Origin: Ornithinimicrobium sp. CNJ-824 | GTDB lineage: Bacteria; Actinomycetota; Actinomycetes; Actinomycetales; Dermatophilaceae | Direction: 5' to 3' | Length of the DNA: 64,000 nt | NCBI RefSeq assembly: GCF_001942405.1 | Contig: NZ_MKKA01000002.1 | Location: 1-64,000, forward strand | In this document: one piece after another, positions 24,157 to 33,669 of the stretch | How the letters are laid out: the number at the start of each line of letters is the position of its first letter | Position numbering within the stretch: position 1 is the first letter of the stretch | Translations under genes and position numbers: made by a program | The notes under the pieces: generated by a model | Seen by the model: the letters and a program-made list of their open reading frames with translations, nothing else | Databases searched by the model: none | Told to the model about the DNA's origin: nothing

Positions 24157-25688
24157 ATGGCCGCACGCTCCGGCGTGGGGCGTGCCGCCCTGCTCGTCGC
24201 CGTCCTGACCGCCGTCTCGACGTCCTGGGTCTGGTCCGGGACGCCGTCCTCGCCGCCGTCTACGGGGCGGGCCCGCAGCTGGACGCCTGGTTCGTGGCCC
24301 TCGGCCTGTCCAGCATCCTGCTCGGTGTCCTCGGCACCTCCCTGACCCGGGCGGTCACCCCCGTCGTGGCCCGGGAGGTGGACGCCGAGGGGGACGAGTG
24401 CCGGGGCCATCCCGGCTGGTGGACGGCCACGGTGGTGGGCACCGTCGGGCTGGGCGTCGTCGGGGTCGTCCTCGGTCTGGCGGCGGCCCCGATCTCGGTG
24501 GTCCTGGCCCCCGGACTGGCCCGGACCGACGACGGCACGCTCGTCCTGCTGGTCCGGGTCGTGCTGCTCGCGACCGTGCTCATCGCCGCGACCGACCTGC
24601 TCGCGGGCCTGGCCCACGGGCACGGGGTCTTCCGCTGGGTGGCCCTGCAGGGCATCCCGTTCAACCTCGTGATGATCGCCGCCGCCGGGCTGCTGGGCCC
24701 CCGCTACGGCGTCGCGGCGCTGGCCTGGGGGTTCGTCGTCGGGTCGCTGCTGCGCATGCTGCTGCAGCTGTGGCCCGCCTGGCGGCAACGGTGGCGGCTG
24801 GCCACGCGGATCGACCTGCGGTCCCCCGGCTGGCGCGAGATCGCCGCCATGGTGCCCGCCCTGATGCTCGGCCAGGCCGTGGTCAACGTCAGCACGATCG
24901 TCGACCGGGCCGTGGCCTCGACCGTGCAGGAGGGCGCGGTCTCGGCGATCTTCCTCGGCTGGCGGCTGACGAACCTGCCGGAGACGCTCGTCGTCGCCGC
25001 CCTCATGGCCCCCCTCTACCCGGCGATGGGCGCGGCCGCGGGCCGACCCCGCGAGCTGCGCGCCCTCCTCCACCGGGGCACCGGCGTGACGCTGACCATC
25101 CTCGTTCCGGTGGTCGCCGCCCTCGCGGTGGTCCCGGACCGGGTCGTCGCGCTGGCCTTCGGCCGGGGCTCCTTCGACGAGGAGGCCGTGGCCATGACCG
25201 CCACGGCGGTGGTGTGGTTCCTGCCCGCGCTGCTGGCCGTCGGCTGGCGCCACGTCGTGGTCAGCGCCTCCTACGCGGTCGGCGACACCCGGGGGCCGGT
25301 GGCGATCGGCGTCGTGGCCATGGTGGTCAACGTCGTCGGCGACCTCGCGCTGGCCCCCGTCCTCGGCGTGCGGGGCATCGTCCTGGCCACCTCGGTCTCG
25401 ATGCTGCTCGCGGCCGTCCTCACCAGCTGGTACGTCGCCGACCGCCACCGGCTGCTCGACGTGGCCCGGGCCCGCGGCCAGGTGGTGCGGGCCCTCGTCA
25501 CCGGCCTGGCCGCGGGGCTGGCCGCCGCGGCCGCGGCGGAGGTGCTCACGGGGTCGCCGGACCTGCTCGTCGTCCCGGTCGTCGGACTCGCCGCCCTCGG
25601 CGGCCAGCAGGCCGTCCTGCACCTCGCCCGCTTCCCCGAGCGGCGGGTGGCCGGCGAGGTCGCGACCCTGCTCATGCGTCGCCGTTGA
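24157..25688 (+). CDS. MurJ/MviN-type lipid II flippase family protein, frameshifted
   Basis: The start MAARSGVGRAALLVAVLTAVST is followed by one missing base near 24222. The other frame continues VLGLVRDAVLAAVYGAGPQLDAWFVALGL and runs to 25688, giving about 510 residues and about 14 membrane segments. The N-terminal GLVRD...YGAG...DAWFVA pattern is that of MurJ (MOP superfamily), which flips lipid II across the membrane. The Arg and Asp positions in this first loop are conserved. It begins 23 bases after lpdA. Confidence 0.8.
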
Positions 25689-25709
25689 CGGGACGGGGCC
25701 CCTGGGTCC

Positions 25710-26915
25710 TCAGGACGCGAGCGCGTCGACCTCGACCACGTCGGCGGGCGCCGTCGTCTCCGGGTCCGGGTCGTCGGGCCGGAGCCGCGCGGTCAGCAGG
25801 TGGGCGACCGGGCCGGGATCGTCGAGCCGGACCAGGCTGTGCCGGGCCCCGACGGACCAGCGCAGGCTGTCGCCCACGTCCCGGACCAGCCCGCCGCGGC
25901 GCTCGGTGCGGGCCCGCCGCAGGTCGCCGACCAGCCACTGGTAGCGGACCCCCACCCGGCCGTCCGGCAGCGGTGGCACCGGCCGGTCCAGCGCTCCTCG
26001 GACCCAGGCGTCCAGCAGCCCGGGGCGGGCCCCCTCCGCGAGCGCCACCGACCCGAACGGGCGACCGTTGAGGTCGATCAGCCGGGGCGTCCCGTCCTTC
26101 CCGGTGAGGAACTGCAGCTCCACGAGCCCGACCCAGCCGATCCGGCGCAGCAGCTCCTCGCTGAGCCGGGCGAGCTCGGGGTCCACCGGCACCGTGACCG
26201 CGCGGGCCGAGGCACCGTGCGGCGTCGGCCACAGCCGGGGTGCGACCTGCTGCACGCGCCCCAGGAGCCGCCCCTGGTGCATCACCCCGACGAGTGCGCC
26301 GAGCCGCCCCCGGACCGGCACCTGCAGGACCGGGTCGTCCCCGTGCGCGCGGATCCGGGCGAGCTGGCCGGCCAGGGCGTCGAGGTCGCCGCACACCTCG
26401 GCCTCGACCCGGTGGCGCCGGGTCGTCCCCGGACGCCAGTGGGTGCGTGACTTGACCACCACTGGCAGCGGGACACCGGCCAGGTCGGCGTCCTCCCCCG
26501 GCAGCCAGGTGCGGGGCGCGTCCAGCCCGACGGCGTGGGCGTCCTCCGTCAGCCCCCGCTTGTCCAGCGCCCGCTCGACCACCTCGGGAGGAGGTGCGGC
26601 GACCGGGACGGGCAGCCGGTCGGCCACGTGGGACAGGGCCGCCATCCAGTCGTCGCCGGCCCCGACGACGAGGTCGTAGCCCCCGGCCTCCACCACCGCG
26701 GTCACCACCCGGACGAACTCCTCCAGCGTCCCCCGGACACGGGGGACGACGTGCGTGGCCGACACCGCCCGGGAGGCCCCCACAAATCCCCCCGAGGCCC
26801 GGGGGGTGCCCGCCCCCACGCGCCAGCCGTGGCGACGCAGCGCCCGGGCGACCGTGACCGCCGCCCGGTCCCGCACGTGCGCCAGGACCAGCACTGATCC
26901 TGGCGAGGGGGACAT
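25710..26915 (-). CDS. ATP-grasp carboxylate-amine ligase of unknown substrate
   Basis: The 401-residue protein has a PylC/CarB-like layout. An N-terminal nucleotide-type domain (VLVLAHVRDRAAVTVARALRRHGWRV) is followed by an ATP-grasp region with LPVVVKSRTHWRPG, the ATP/Mg residues in GWVGLVELQFL, and PRLIDLNGRPFGSVAL. Such enzymes ligate a carboxylate to an amine using ATP; the substrate cannot be read from sequence. The ATG at 26915 has TAGGTT 7 nt upstream, fitting a leaderless mRNA. It converges with the MurJ gene, which by position only hints at an envelope role. Confidence 0.8.
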   Translation of the reverse strand: MSPSPGSVLVLAHVRDRAAVTVARALRRHGWRVGAGTPRASGGFVGASRAVSATHVVPRVRGTLEEFVRVVTAVVEAGGYDLVVGAGDDWMAALSHVADRLPVPVAAPPPEVVERALDKRGLTEDAHAVGLDAPRTWLPGEDADLAGVPLPVVVKSRTHWRPGTTRRHRVEAEVCGDLDALAGQLARIRAHGDDPVLQVPVRGRLGALVGVMHQGRLLGRVQQVAPRLWPTPHGASARAVTVPVDPELARLSEELLRRIGWVGLVELQFLTGKDGTPRLIDLNGRPFGSVALAEGARPGLLDAWVRGALDRPVPPLPDGRVGVRYQWLVGDLRRARTERRGGLVRDVGDSLRWSVGARHSLVRLDDPGPVAHLLTARLRPDDPDPETTAPADVVEVDALAS

Positions 26916-27284
26916 GCCGCCCAACCTAACAACCGGCCGGGCCACGATCCTGCCCATCCGCCCCGGTGTCGCCGCGGCACGGACGGCCCTGAGGAAGGGG
27001 TAGCGGCCGCGGTCCTCCCCCCGCTACGGTGGCAGGGCTGCCGCCCGCGCGCACGACGCAGTCCCCTCCATCGCCGGAGCGGAGACCGGGCGGACTGTTC
27101 GCCGTCCGGCGCGACCGGGCGGTCTCGGGGACCGACGACCTGGCGCCCGCGGAGCGGGCTCCAGCGCCGACCACCATCTCCCTGACCGGACCGTGCCGAC
27201 GACACGCGCCGCAGGCCAGGCGGTCAGGACCGTCCGGGGTCGATCACGCTGCTGCGCGACCCCTGCTCGAAGGGAGCTCCTCCC
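26916..27284. other. Intergenic region between the ATP-grasp and VWA genes
   Basis: These 369 bases hold the ATP-grasp start region on the minus strand and the 5' flank of the VWA gene. A nested hairpin can form at 27142-27168 (GGCGC/GCGCC outside GGAG/CTCC). No RNA gene or convincing reading frame is visible. A GTG-initiated open frame from 27029 looks like a by-product of composition. Confidence 0.5.
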
Positions 27285-28583
27285 ATGGTTCATGCTCTGC
27301 GCACCACGGTCGCCGTCGCGGCCGCGGTCGCCCTCGTCCCGGCCGTCGCCCACGCGGGCGTCGACCCCGTCAGCTACGACGACGCCCTCGACCCGGGCTC
27401 GTCGGTCACCGTGACCAAGACGGTCACGACACCGGAGATCGCCCCCATGCCCGACATCGTGCTGCTCGTCGACCGGACCGGCAGCATGGGCGGGGCGATC
27501 GGCAACGTCAAGGCCAACATGAACGCGATCGTCGCGGCCGTCGAGGCACAGGCCCCGGAGGCGCAGTGGGCGGTCGCCAGCTACTGCGACGTCGGGGAGC
27601 CGAACCCGTTCCTGCTGCACACGGACCTGACCGACGACCCGGGCTCGGCCACGAGCGCGGTCGACGGGATCACGCTGTGCAACGGAGGCGACGGACCCGA
27701 GGACCAGCTCAACGCCCTCCACCAGATCGGCGCCGGCGGTGAGGCGGTCACCTTCCGCGAGGACTCCTCGCGCATCGTCGTCTGGTTCGGCGACGCGCCG
27801 GGGCACGACCCCAGCCTGGGCGTCACCGAGACGGCCGCCACCACGTCGCTGACGGACGTCGGCGCCAAGGTGCTGGCCGTCAGCGTCGGCGCGAACCAGC
27901 TCGACGCCTCCGGCCAGGCCACCCGCATCACCACGGCCACGGGCGGCGCCCTCTACTCCGGGGTCGGCGCCGGCGACCTGTCCGCGACCATCCTCGCGGG
28001 GCTGACCAACCTCCCGGTCGAGGTCGGGGCGAGCGCCACCTGCGACCCGGGGCTCGAGGTCACGCTCGACCCCGCGACGAGGACCGTCACCAGCGGCGAG
28101 GACGCCGTCTTCACCGAGACGATCAGGGTCGCCACGGACGCCGAGGAGGGTGCCACCCTCTCCTGCGAGGTCCGCTTCACCCTGGACGGCCAGCCGGCCG
28201 GCGAGGGCTGGACCCAGACGGTGACGATCGACGTCAACGACGTCACGGCACCGGTCGTCGCCTGCGAGCAGGGACCGAACCCCGCCGGCCGGATCCCGGC
28301 CTCGGACAACCCCGACGGCTTCTACCGGCTCACCGTCGGCGACAACGTCGACGACGCCCCGCTGGTCACCGTGGAGGACACCGGGTCGGACGCGTCCTTC
28401 GGACCGTACGCCTCCGGCACGACGATCAAGCTCACCCAGGCCCCCGGGGCCACGCCGTCCGACCGGGCCTTCCGCGGCGAGGTCGACCGGCAGATCCGGC
28501 TGAAGGGCGACGCCCGCATCGTGGCCACGGACGCCGCCGGCAACACCGCGACGGCGACCTGCGAGGTCCCGCCGACGCCGTGA
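27285..28583 (+). CDS. Secreted VWA-domain protein, integrin-beta-like
   Basis: The 432-residue protein has a signal peptide ending at AHA (about 1-24) and then a von Willebrand A domain (about 56-250). The metal-ion site begins at Asp63 in LLVDRTGSMGG, where the second position is Thr rather than Ser. NGGDGPEDQLNAL and VVWFGDAPGHD further resemble the I-like domains of integrin beta chains. Two beta-rich segments follow (about 250-335 and 345-430), the second ending GDARIVATDAAGNTATATCEV. No membrane anchor or sorting signal is visible, so it is probably released. Its ligand is unknown. Confidence 0.83.
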   Translation: MVHALRTTVAVAAAVALVPAVAHAGVDPVSYDDALDPGSSVTVTKTVTTPEIAPMPDIVLLVDRTGSMGGAIGNVKANMNAIVAAVEAQAPEAQWAVASYCDVGEPNPFLLHTDLTDDPGSATSAVDGITLCNGGDGPEDQLNALHQIGAGGEAVTFREDSSRIVVWFGDAPGHDPSLGVTETAATTSLTDVGAKVLAVSVGANQLDASGQATRITTATGGALYSGVGAGDLSATILAGLTNLPVEVGASATCDPGLEVTLDPATRTVTSGEDAVFTETIRVATDAEEGATLSCEVRFTLDGQPAGEGWTQTVTIDVNDVTAPVVACEQGPNPAGRIPASDNPDGFYRLTVGDNVDDAPLVTVEDTGSDASFGPYASGTTIKLTQAPGATPSDRAFRGEVDRQIRLKGDARIVATDAAGNTATATCEVPPTP

Positions 28584-28604
28584 CGCACGGCTGAGCCACC
28601 CCTT

Positions 28605-28641
28605 GACGCGGGGCCGGAACCGCCCGCCCCGGCCCCGCGTC
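28605..28641 (+). terminator. Strong hairpin after the VWA gene (no T tract)
   Basis: A perfect 13-bp stem, GACGCGGGGCCGG (28605-28617) with CCGGCCCCGCGTC (28629-28641), encloses an 11-nt loop 21 bases after the VWA stop. The bases after it (atacccctg) lack a T run. It probably ends or stabilises the VWA transcript before the next gene. Confidence 0.6.
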
Positions 28642-28682
28642 ATACCCCTGTCACCGTCGACCACGGACCGCAGGAGGCTGCC

Positions 28683-30734
28683 GTGCCCGCATCCACCGCA
28701 CTCCGACGGGTGGGCCTGCCGCTCACCGCCGTCGTCGCCCTCGCCGCCTGCGCACCGGCCCCGTCCGAGCCGGACCCGGTCCGCCCGGGGTCCACCGGCA
28801 CCTCCACGCCCGCCCCGTGGGACGAGGGGGCCGCCCGGGCCGCGGTCACCGCCCTGCCGGCCGGCTACCTGGCCCCGTTCGACGACTGCTCCCAGCTGCT
28901 GACCTACTACCAGGCCAACGCCCTGGAGCTGGTCACCCCCTACGGACTGGGGGGCGGCGGGTGGCACTTCGGCGCGGACGACTCCGTGGCGATGGAGGAC
29001 TCCGCCGCGGGCGACGCCGGTGCCGCCGCCGGCGGCGACGGCGGGGCGCAGGCGCCGGCGCACTCGAGCACCAACGTGCAGGAGGAGGGTGTCGACGAGG
29101 CCGACGTCGTCAAGACCGACGGCCGCGTCCTGGTCACGACGACCGGCGGGCAGGTGCGGGTGGTCGACCTCGCCGCCGAGGAGGTCGTGGCCCGGATCGC
29201 CCTTCCCGGCCGGCGCGACCAGGCCTCCCCCCGCGAGCTCCTCCTGGACGGCACCACCCTCGTGGTCCTCGGGGAGGAGTGGGCCTCGCCGCAGCCCGTC
29301 GACGGGCTGCGCGTGGCCTACCCGCCCAGCCGCACCCTCGTCATGACCGTCGACCTGTCCGACCCCGCCGACCCCCAGGTGGTGGGCACCGTCCGGGTCG
29401 AGGGGTCCTACCGCGCCGCCCGGATGGTCGACGGCACCGTGCGGCTCGTCCTCGTCACCGACCCTCCGGGGGTGCGGCAGACCCAGCCCGACTCGGGCAG
29501 CCTCCGGGCCGAGGACGAGGCCGAGGAGCGCAACCGCGAGCTGATCCGCTCCACGACCATCGAGGACTGGGTGCCGCACCGCCAGGAGCTGGACGCCGAC
29601 GGGCGGGTCGTGGGCACCGAACCGCTCCTGGAGTGCTCGCAGATCTCCCGGCCGCGCGACCCGGCCGGACTGTCGACGATGTCGGTGCTGACCTTCGACC
29701 CGGCCTCCGGGCAGGTCACCCCCACCTCCGGCGCCGGGCTGGTGGCCAGCGGCAGCACCGTCTACGCCTCCCCCGACCGGCTCGTCGTCGGCACCAGCGC
29801 CTGGGACGCCTGGCAGTGGGCGGCCACGAGCATGCCGTGGCCGCAGGACCGGCCGACGCGCACGGACCTGCACACCTTCGACATCTCCGACCCGGACGCC
29901 ACCGCCTACGTCGCCTCCGGCAGCGTCGACGGGCACCTGCTCAACCAGTGGGCCCTCGACGAGCAGGACGGCGTCCTGCGGGTGGCCACCACCGTCGACC
30001 CGCCCGGCCGCTCCCAGGTCTCCAGCTCCTCCCTCGTCGTCCTCGCCGAGGAGGGCGAGGAGCTGGTGGAGACCGGCCGGCTGGACGGCCTGGGCGAGAC
30101 CGAGCAGATCTACGCGGTGCGCTACCTGGACGCCGACCTGGCCGCGGTCGTCACCTTCCGGCAGACCGACCCGCTCTACCTCGTGGACACCTCCGACCCC
30201 GCCGCGCCGACCCTGGCCGGCGAGCTGAAGATCCCGGGCTACTCGGCCTACCTGCACCCGGTGGGCGAGGGCTGGCTCCTCGGCGTCGGGCAGGACGCCG
30301 ACGAGCGGACCGGGCAGACGAAGGGCCTGCAGGCCTCGCTCTTCGACGTGCGCGACGTCAACGCGCCCGTGCGCACCGAGGTGCTGACCTGGCCGGAGAG
30401 CTACTCCCCCGTCGAGTGGGACCACCGGGCCTTCACCCTCTGGCCCGCCACCGGGCAGGCCTTCCTGCCGGCGATGACCTGGGGCACGGTCTCCGCCGAG
30501 GACGGCGAGGTCGTCCAGGACGGACCCAGCTTCGCCGGCGTCCTGGCCCTCGACGTCGGCCCCGGGACCCTGGCGGAGGCCGGACGGGCCCGGACCATGG
30601 GCGAGGAGCGCGGGGGCGACGCCCCCTCCCGCACGATCGTCGTCGGGGACGACCTGTGGGCCCTCGACCACGAGGGGTTGTCGCGGTTCGACCTGCGGAC
30701 CCTCGAGGGCGGCTGGGCGGTCGACCTGCCCTGA
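28683..30734 (+). CDS. Beta-propeller domain lipoprotein (PF09826-like)
   Basis: The 683-residue protein has a lipoprotein signal with lipobox LAAC (Cys23), a linker, and a large domain beginning SSTNVQEEGVDEADVVKTDGRVL, the hallmark of the secreted beta-propeller family PF09826. Repeating blades such as LHTFDISDPDATAYVASGSVDGHLLNQW and PLYLVDTSDPAAPTLAGELKIPGYSAYLHPV fill the rest. The function is unknown. The GTG at 28683 follows AGGAGG. It is the second secreted protein in tandem with the VWA gene, separated by a strong hairpin. Confidence 0.87.
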   Translation: MPASTALRRVGLPLTAVVALAACAPAPSEPDPVRPGSTGTSTPAPWDEGAARAAVTALPAGYLAPFDDCSQLLTYYQANALELVTPYGLGGGGWHFGADDSVAMEDSAAGDAGAAAGGDGGAQAPAHSSTNVQEEGVDEADVVKTDGRVLVTTTGGQVRVVDLAAEEVVARIALPGRRDQASPRELLLDGTTLVVLGEEWASPQPVDGLRVAYPPSRTLVMTVDLSDPADPQVVGTVRVEGSYRAARMVDGTVRLVLVTDPPGVRQTQPDSGSLRAEDEAEERNRELIRSTTIEDWVPHRQELDADGRVVGTEPLLECSQISRPRDPAGLSTMSVLTFDPASGQVTPTSGAGLVASGSTVYASPDRLVVGTSAWDAWQWAATSMPWPQDRPTRTDLHTFDISDPDATAYVASGSVDGHLLNQWALDEQDGVLRVATTVDPPGRSQVSSSSLVVLAEEGEELVETGRLDGLGETEQIYAVRYLDADLAAVVTFRQTDPLYLVDTSDPAAPTLAGELKIPGYSAYLHPVGEGWLLGVGQDADERTGQTKGLQASLFDVRDVNAPVRTEVLTWPESYSPVEWDHRAFTLWPATGQAFLPAMTWGTVSAEDGEVVQDGPSFAGVLALDVGPGTLAEAGRARTMGEERGGDAPSRTIVVGDDLWALDHEGLSRFDLRTLEGGWAVDLP

Positions 30735-30903
30735 GAGGGGCCTGCGGCGCAGGGCCGGAAGATCGGCAGGAACCAGCGTCCCGCGGCCCCGCCACCGGCC
30801 GTCCTGCCCCGCAGAGTGGCGTGGACCGAAGCGAAACCCCTTGAGAAGCACTTCTCGTCGAGGATCCTGCGTCCAGGGGAGTCCGGAACACGACGGGAAC
30901 GAA

Positions 30904-30933
30904 TTGACTTCGGTGACGCGCCGCTGCTAGACA
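30904..30933 (+). promoter_or_regulatory. Promoter of the metY leader
   Basis: TTGACT (30904-30909) and TAGACA (30928-30933) are separated by 18 bases. The -10 hexamer ends 7 nt before the ATG of the short leader frame, predicting a transcript beginning at that codon. This is the best promoter match upstream of metY. Confidence 0.6.
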
Positions 30934-30940
30934 TCTCCCC

Positions 30941-30976
30941 ATGACCACCGACCGTCGCCGAATGCGCAGCTGCTGA
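30941..30976 (+). CDS. Putative leaderless leader peptide upstream of metY
   Basis: The frame is ATG to TGA with 11 codons, MTTDRRRMRSC. It has no ribosome site, but a promoter's -10 ends 7 nt before the ATG. Actinobacterial sulfur-metabolism genes are often preceded by short, frequently leaderless ORFs with Arg-rich centres and cysteine near the end that sense charged tRNA-Cys. This one shares the Arg run and terminal Cys. It ends about 150 bases before metY. Its length makes chance occurrence possible. Confidence 0.5.
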   Translation: MTTDRRRMRSC

Positions 30977-31124
30977 GCCTCCCCCTCGCAGCCTGCGCCC
31001 CCGTGCGCGACCGTCGCGCCCCCGGTGCCCCACGGCATACCTCCACCGCTGCCGAGGCGGGCTCAGCAGAGTGAACTCCCTCCCTCACCCTGCACCCCCA
31101 CCGCCCGGAAGGCACCGATCCCCC

Positions 31125-32477
31125 ATGAGCACCAGCACCCCCCCGCGCCCAGTCGTTCGAGACCCGCCAGATCCACGCCGGCCAGACCCCCCGACGCCGC
31201 GACCGCGCCCGGGCCCTGCCGATCTACCAGACCACCTCCTACGTCTTCGACGACGCCGACCAGGCGGCGAACCGGTTCGCCCTCGCCGAGCTCGGCCCCA
31301 TCTACACCCGGATCACCAACCCGACCCAGGAGGTCGTGGAGAACCGCATCGCCGACCTCGAGGGCGGCGTGGGCGGGCTGCTCGTGGCCTCCGGCTCCTC
31401 GGCGATCACCCTGGCGATCCTCAACCTGGCCCGCGCCGGCGACCACGTCGTGGCCAGCCCGCAGCTCTACGGCGGGACCCAGAACCTGTTCGCGCACACC
31501 CTGCCCCGGCTGGGCATCGAGGTGAGCTTCGTCGACGACCCGACCGACCCGGAGAGCTGGCGGGCCGCGGCGCGCCCGGAGACCAAGGCGTTCTTCGGCG
31601 AGACGATCGCCAACCCCAGCAGCGAGGTGCTCGACATCCGGGCGGTGGCCGACGTCGCCCACGAGGTCGGGGTCCCGCTGATCGTGGACAACACCATCGC
31701 CACGCCCTACCTGTGCCGGCCGATCGAGCACGGGGCCGACGTCGTCGTCCACTCGGCCACCAAGTACCTCGGCGGGCACGGCACCTCCATCGCCGGGGTG
31801 ATCGTCGACGCGGCCGGTTCGACTACGGCAAGGGCGACCGCTTCCCCGGCTTCACCGAGCCCGACCCGTCCTACAACGGGCTCGTCTACGCCGAGACGCT
31901 CGGCGCCGACGGGATCTTCGGGGTCAACCTCTCGTTCATCCTCAAGGCCCGGGTCCAGCTGCTCCGCGACCTGGGCCCGGCGGTCGCCCCCTTCAACGCC
32001 TTCCTCATCGGGCAGGGCGTGGAGACGCTGTCGCTGCGGCTCGAGCGGCACGTGGCCAACGCGCGGCAGGTCGCCACCTGGCTGGCCGCGCACGAGCAGG
32101 TCGAGCGGGTGCACTACGCCGGCCTGCCGGACCACCCCTCGCACGAGCTGGCCCAGCGTTACCTGCCCGAGGGCGCCGGGGCGGTCCTCGCCTTCGAGAT
32201 CACCGGCGGCGCGGAGGCCGGGCGGGCGTTCGTCTCGGCGCTGCAGCTGCACAGCCACGTGGCCAACATCGGCGACGTGCGCTCCCTCGTCATCCACCCC
32301 GCCTCCACCACCCACAGCCAGCTGTCGGAGGAGGCGCAGCGGGCCGCCGGCGTGACCCCCGGCCTCGTCCGGCTCGCGGTCGGCATCGAGGGCGTCGAGG
32401 ACATCCTGGCCGACCTGGGCACCGGGTTCGAGGCGGCCGCCCGGGTCGCCGGCACCGCCGCCACCGAGGCGGCCTGA
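31125..32477 (+). CDS. metY: O-acetylhomoserine sulfhydrylase, two compensating frameshifts
   Basis: This PLP enzyme of the Cys/Met-metabolism family makes homocysteine from O-acetylhomoserine and sulfide. Motifs include [38 protein letters not shown], the PLP lysine in [14 protein letters not shown], and [13 protein letters not shown]. An extra C in a run near 31139 and a missing G near 31812 shift the frame out and back, so the ends are in one frame and the middle in another; corrected length is about 450 residues. metX follows after 3 bases. Both shifts look like sequence errors. Confidence 0.9.
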   Translation: MSTSTPPRPVVRDPPDPRRPDPPTPRPRPGPADLPDHLLRLRRRRPGGEPVRPRRARPHLHPDHQPDPGGRGEPHRRPRGRRGRAARGLRLLGDHPGDPQPGPRRRPRRGQPAALRRDPEPVRAHPAPAGHRGELRRRPDRPGELAGRGAPGDQGVLRRDDRQPQQRGARHPGGGRRRPRGRGPADRGQHHRHALPVPADRARGRRRRPLGHQVPRRARHLHRRGDRRRGRFDYGKGDRFPGFTEPDPSYNGLVYAETLGADGIFGVNLSFILKARVQLLRDLGPAVAPFNAFLIGQGVETLSLRLERHVANARQVATWLAAHEQVERVHYAGLPDHPSHELAQRYLPEGAGAVLAFEITGGAEAGRAFVSALQLHSHVANIGDVRSLVIHPASTTHSQLSEEAQRAAGVTPGLVRLAVGIEGVEDILADLGTGFEAAARVAGTAATEAA

Positions 32478-32480
32478 GCC

Positions 32481-33644
32481 GTGGCCCCCGGCCGCCGCAC
32501 GCAGCCCGTCGGCGACCTGACGCTGGAGTCCGGCCAGGTCCTCGAGGGCGTGCGGGTGACCTACCAGACCTGGGGCCGGCTCAACGAGGCCGGGGACAAC
32601 GCCGTGCTGGTCCTGCACGCGCTGACCGGCGACAGCCACGTCGTCGGTCCGCGCGGGCCGGACCAGCCGACCGAGGGGTGGTGGCCCGGCCTGGTCGGGC
32701 CGGGCTGCCCGGTCGACACCGACGAGTGGTTCGTCGTCGCCCCGGCCGTCCTCGGCGGCTGCGGCGGCACGACGGGGCCCGCGTCGGCGGCTCCCGACGG
32801 CCGGCCCTACGGGTCCTGCTTCCCCCGGATCACCGTCCGCGACCAGGTCCGCGCGGAGGCGCTGCTGGCCGACGCGCTCGGCATCCGCAGCTTCGCCCTC
32901 GTCGTCGGCGGCTCGGTCGGCGGGATGCGCGCGCTCGAGTGGGCGGTCACCCTCCCGGGCCGGGTCAGACGGTGCGTCGTGCTCGCCGCCGGTGCCGCGG
33001 CCACCGCCGACCAGATCGCCTGGTCGGTGCCCCAGCAGCACGCCGTCCGGCTCGACCCGGCCTTCCACGGGGGCGACTACTACCCCGGTCCCGGGCCGCG
33101 GCAGGGGCTGGCGATCGCCCGCCAGATCGCGCACGCCACCTACCGCTCCGCCGAGGAGCTCGCGCTGCGCTTCGGGCGCGACGGCCAGGCCGGGGAGGAC
33201 CCCCTGCGCGGGGGCAGGTATGCCGTGCAGTCCTACCTGGAGCACCACGGCGCCAAGCTCGTGCGCCGGTTCGACGCGAACGCCTACCTCGTGCTGACCG
33301 AGGCGATGAACTCCCACGACGTGGGGCGGGACCGGGGCGGGGTGGACGCCGCGCTGCGCCGGATCACCGCCGAGCTGACGGTCGCCGTCGTCTCCAGCGA
33401 CCGGTTGTTCACGCCCGCCGACGGGGCCGTGGTCGCCCGCTCGCCCGCCTGCCGCGAGCTGGCCACGATCGACTCCCCCTACGGGCACGACGCCTTCCTC
33501 GTGGAGACCGACCAGGTCTTCGCGATCGTCTCCCGGGCGCTGCGCGGCGACCCGGTGCCGGAGGAGAACCGCCCCCGCCGCCCCGCCGCGACGGCGACCG
33601 GACCGGCCACCCCGGCGCTGGTGGCCGGACCGAGCCTGTGGTGA
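32481..33644 (+). CDS. metX: Homoserine O-acetyltransferase
   Basis: The 387-residue alpha/beta-hydrolase-fold enzyme acetylates homoserine and supplies the substrate of MetY. It has VLVLHALTGDSHV, the nucleophile Ser in GGSVGGMRALEW, and the C-terminal Asp and His of the triad in VVSSDRLFTP and SPYGHDAFLVE. The GTG at 32481 lies 3 bases after the metY stop, so the two are co-transcribed. The C-terminal Pro/Ala-rich 25 residues are not conserved. An AGG-TAT-GCC codon run at about 33215 contains the GGTATGCC octamer. Confidence 0.94.
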   Translation: MAPGRRTQPVGDLTLESGQVLEGVRVTYQTWGRLNEAGDNAVLVLHALTGDSHVVGPRGPDQPTEGWWPGLVGPGCPVDTDEWFVVAPAVLGGCGGTTGPASAAPDGRPYGSCFPRITVRDQVRAEALLADALGIRSFALVVGGSVGGMRALEWAVTLPGRVRRCVVLAAGAAATADQIAWSVPQQHAVRLDPAFHGGDYYPGPGPRQGLAIARQIAHATYRSAEELALRFGRDGQAGEDPLRGGRYAVQSYLEHHGAKLVRRFDANAYLVLTEAMNSHDVGRDRGGVDAALRRITAELTVAVVSSDRLFTPADGAVVARSPACRELATIDSPYGHDAFLVETDQVFAIVSRALRGDPVPEENRPRRPAATATGPATPALVAGPSLW

Positions 33645-33669
33645 AGGGCGCGGCTGGCAGACTGCTGCG

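Larger units (their letters stand above)
30735..31124 (+). other. Intergenic region and metY leader
   Basis: These 390 bases separate the beta-propeller gene from metY. They contain possible hairpins after the first gene (GGCAGGA/TCCTGCC), a promoter-like pair, an 11-codon leader ORF at 30941-30976 and, after it, GC-rich potential hairpins (GCGCAG at 30964 with CTGCGC at 30993; GCGCGA/TCGCGC near 31005-31019). No SAM-type riboswitch core was recognisable by eye. Confidence 0.55.

Noticed and set aside
27029-27742. Plus-strand frame starting before the VWA gene
   Set aside because: It runs out of frame through the VWA coding region, has no motif and no ribosome site. A TACGGT before it does not lie 6-7 nt from a usable start codon.
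27024-30851. A minus-strand open frame of about 1,275 codons opposite the VWA and beta-propeller genes
   Set aside because: Low-complexity Gly/Arg/Asp-rich translation with no motifs, antisense to two genes with signal peptides and clear domains.
30735-31124. SAM-type riboswitch upstream of metY
   Set aside because: No SAM-I, SAM-II or SAM-IV core pattern could be seen by eye. The short ORF and promoter explain the region better. A covariance-model search would decide.
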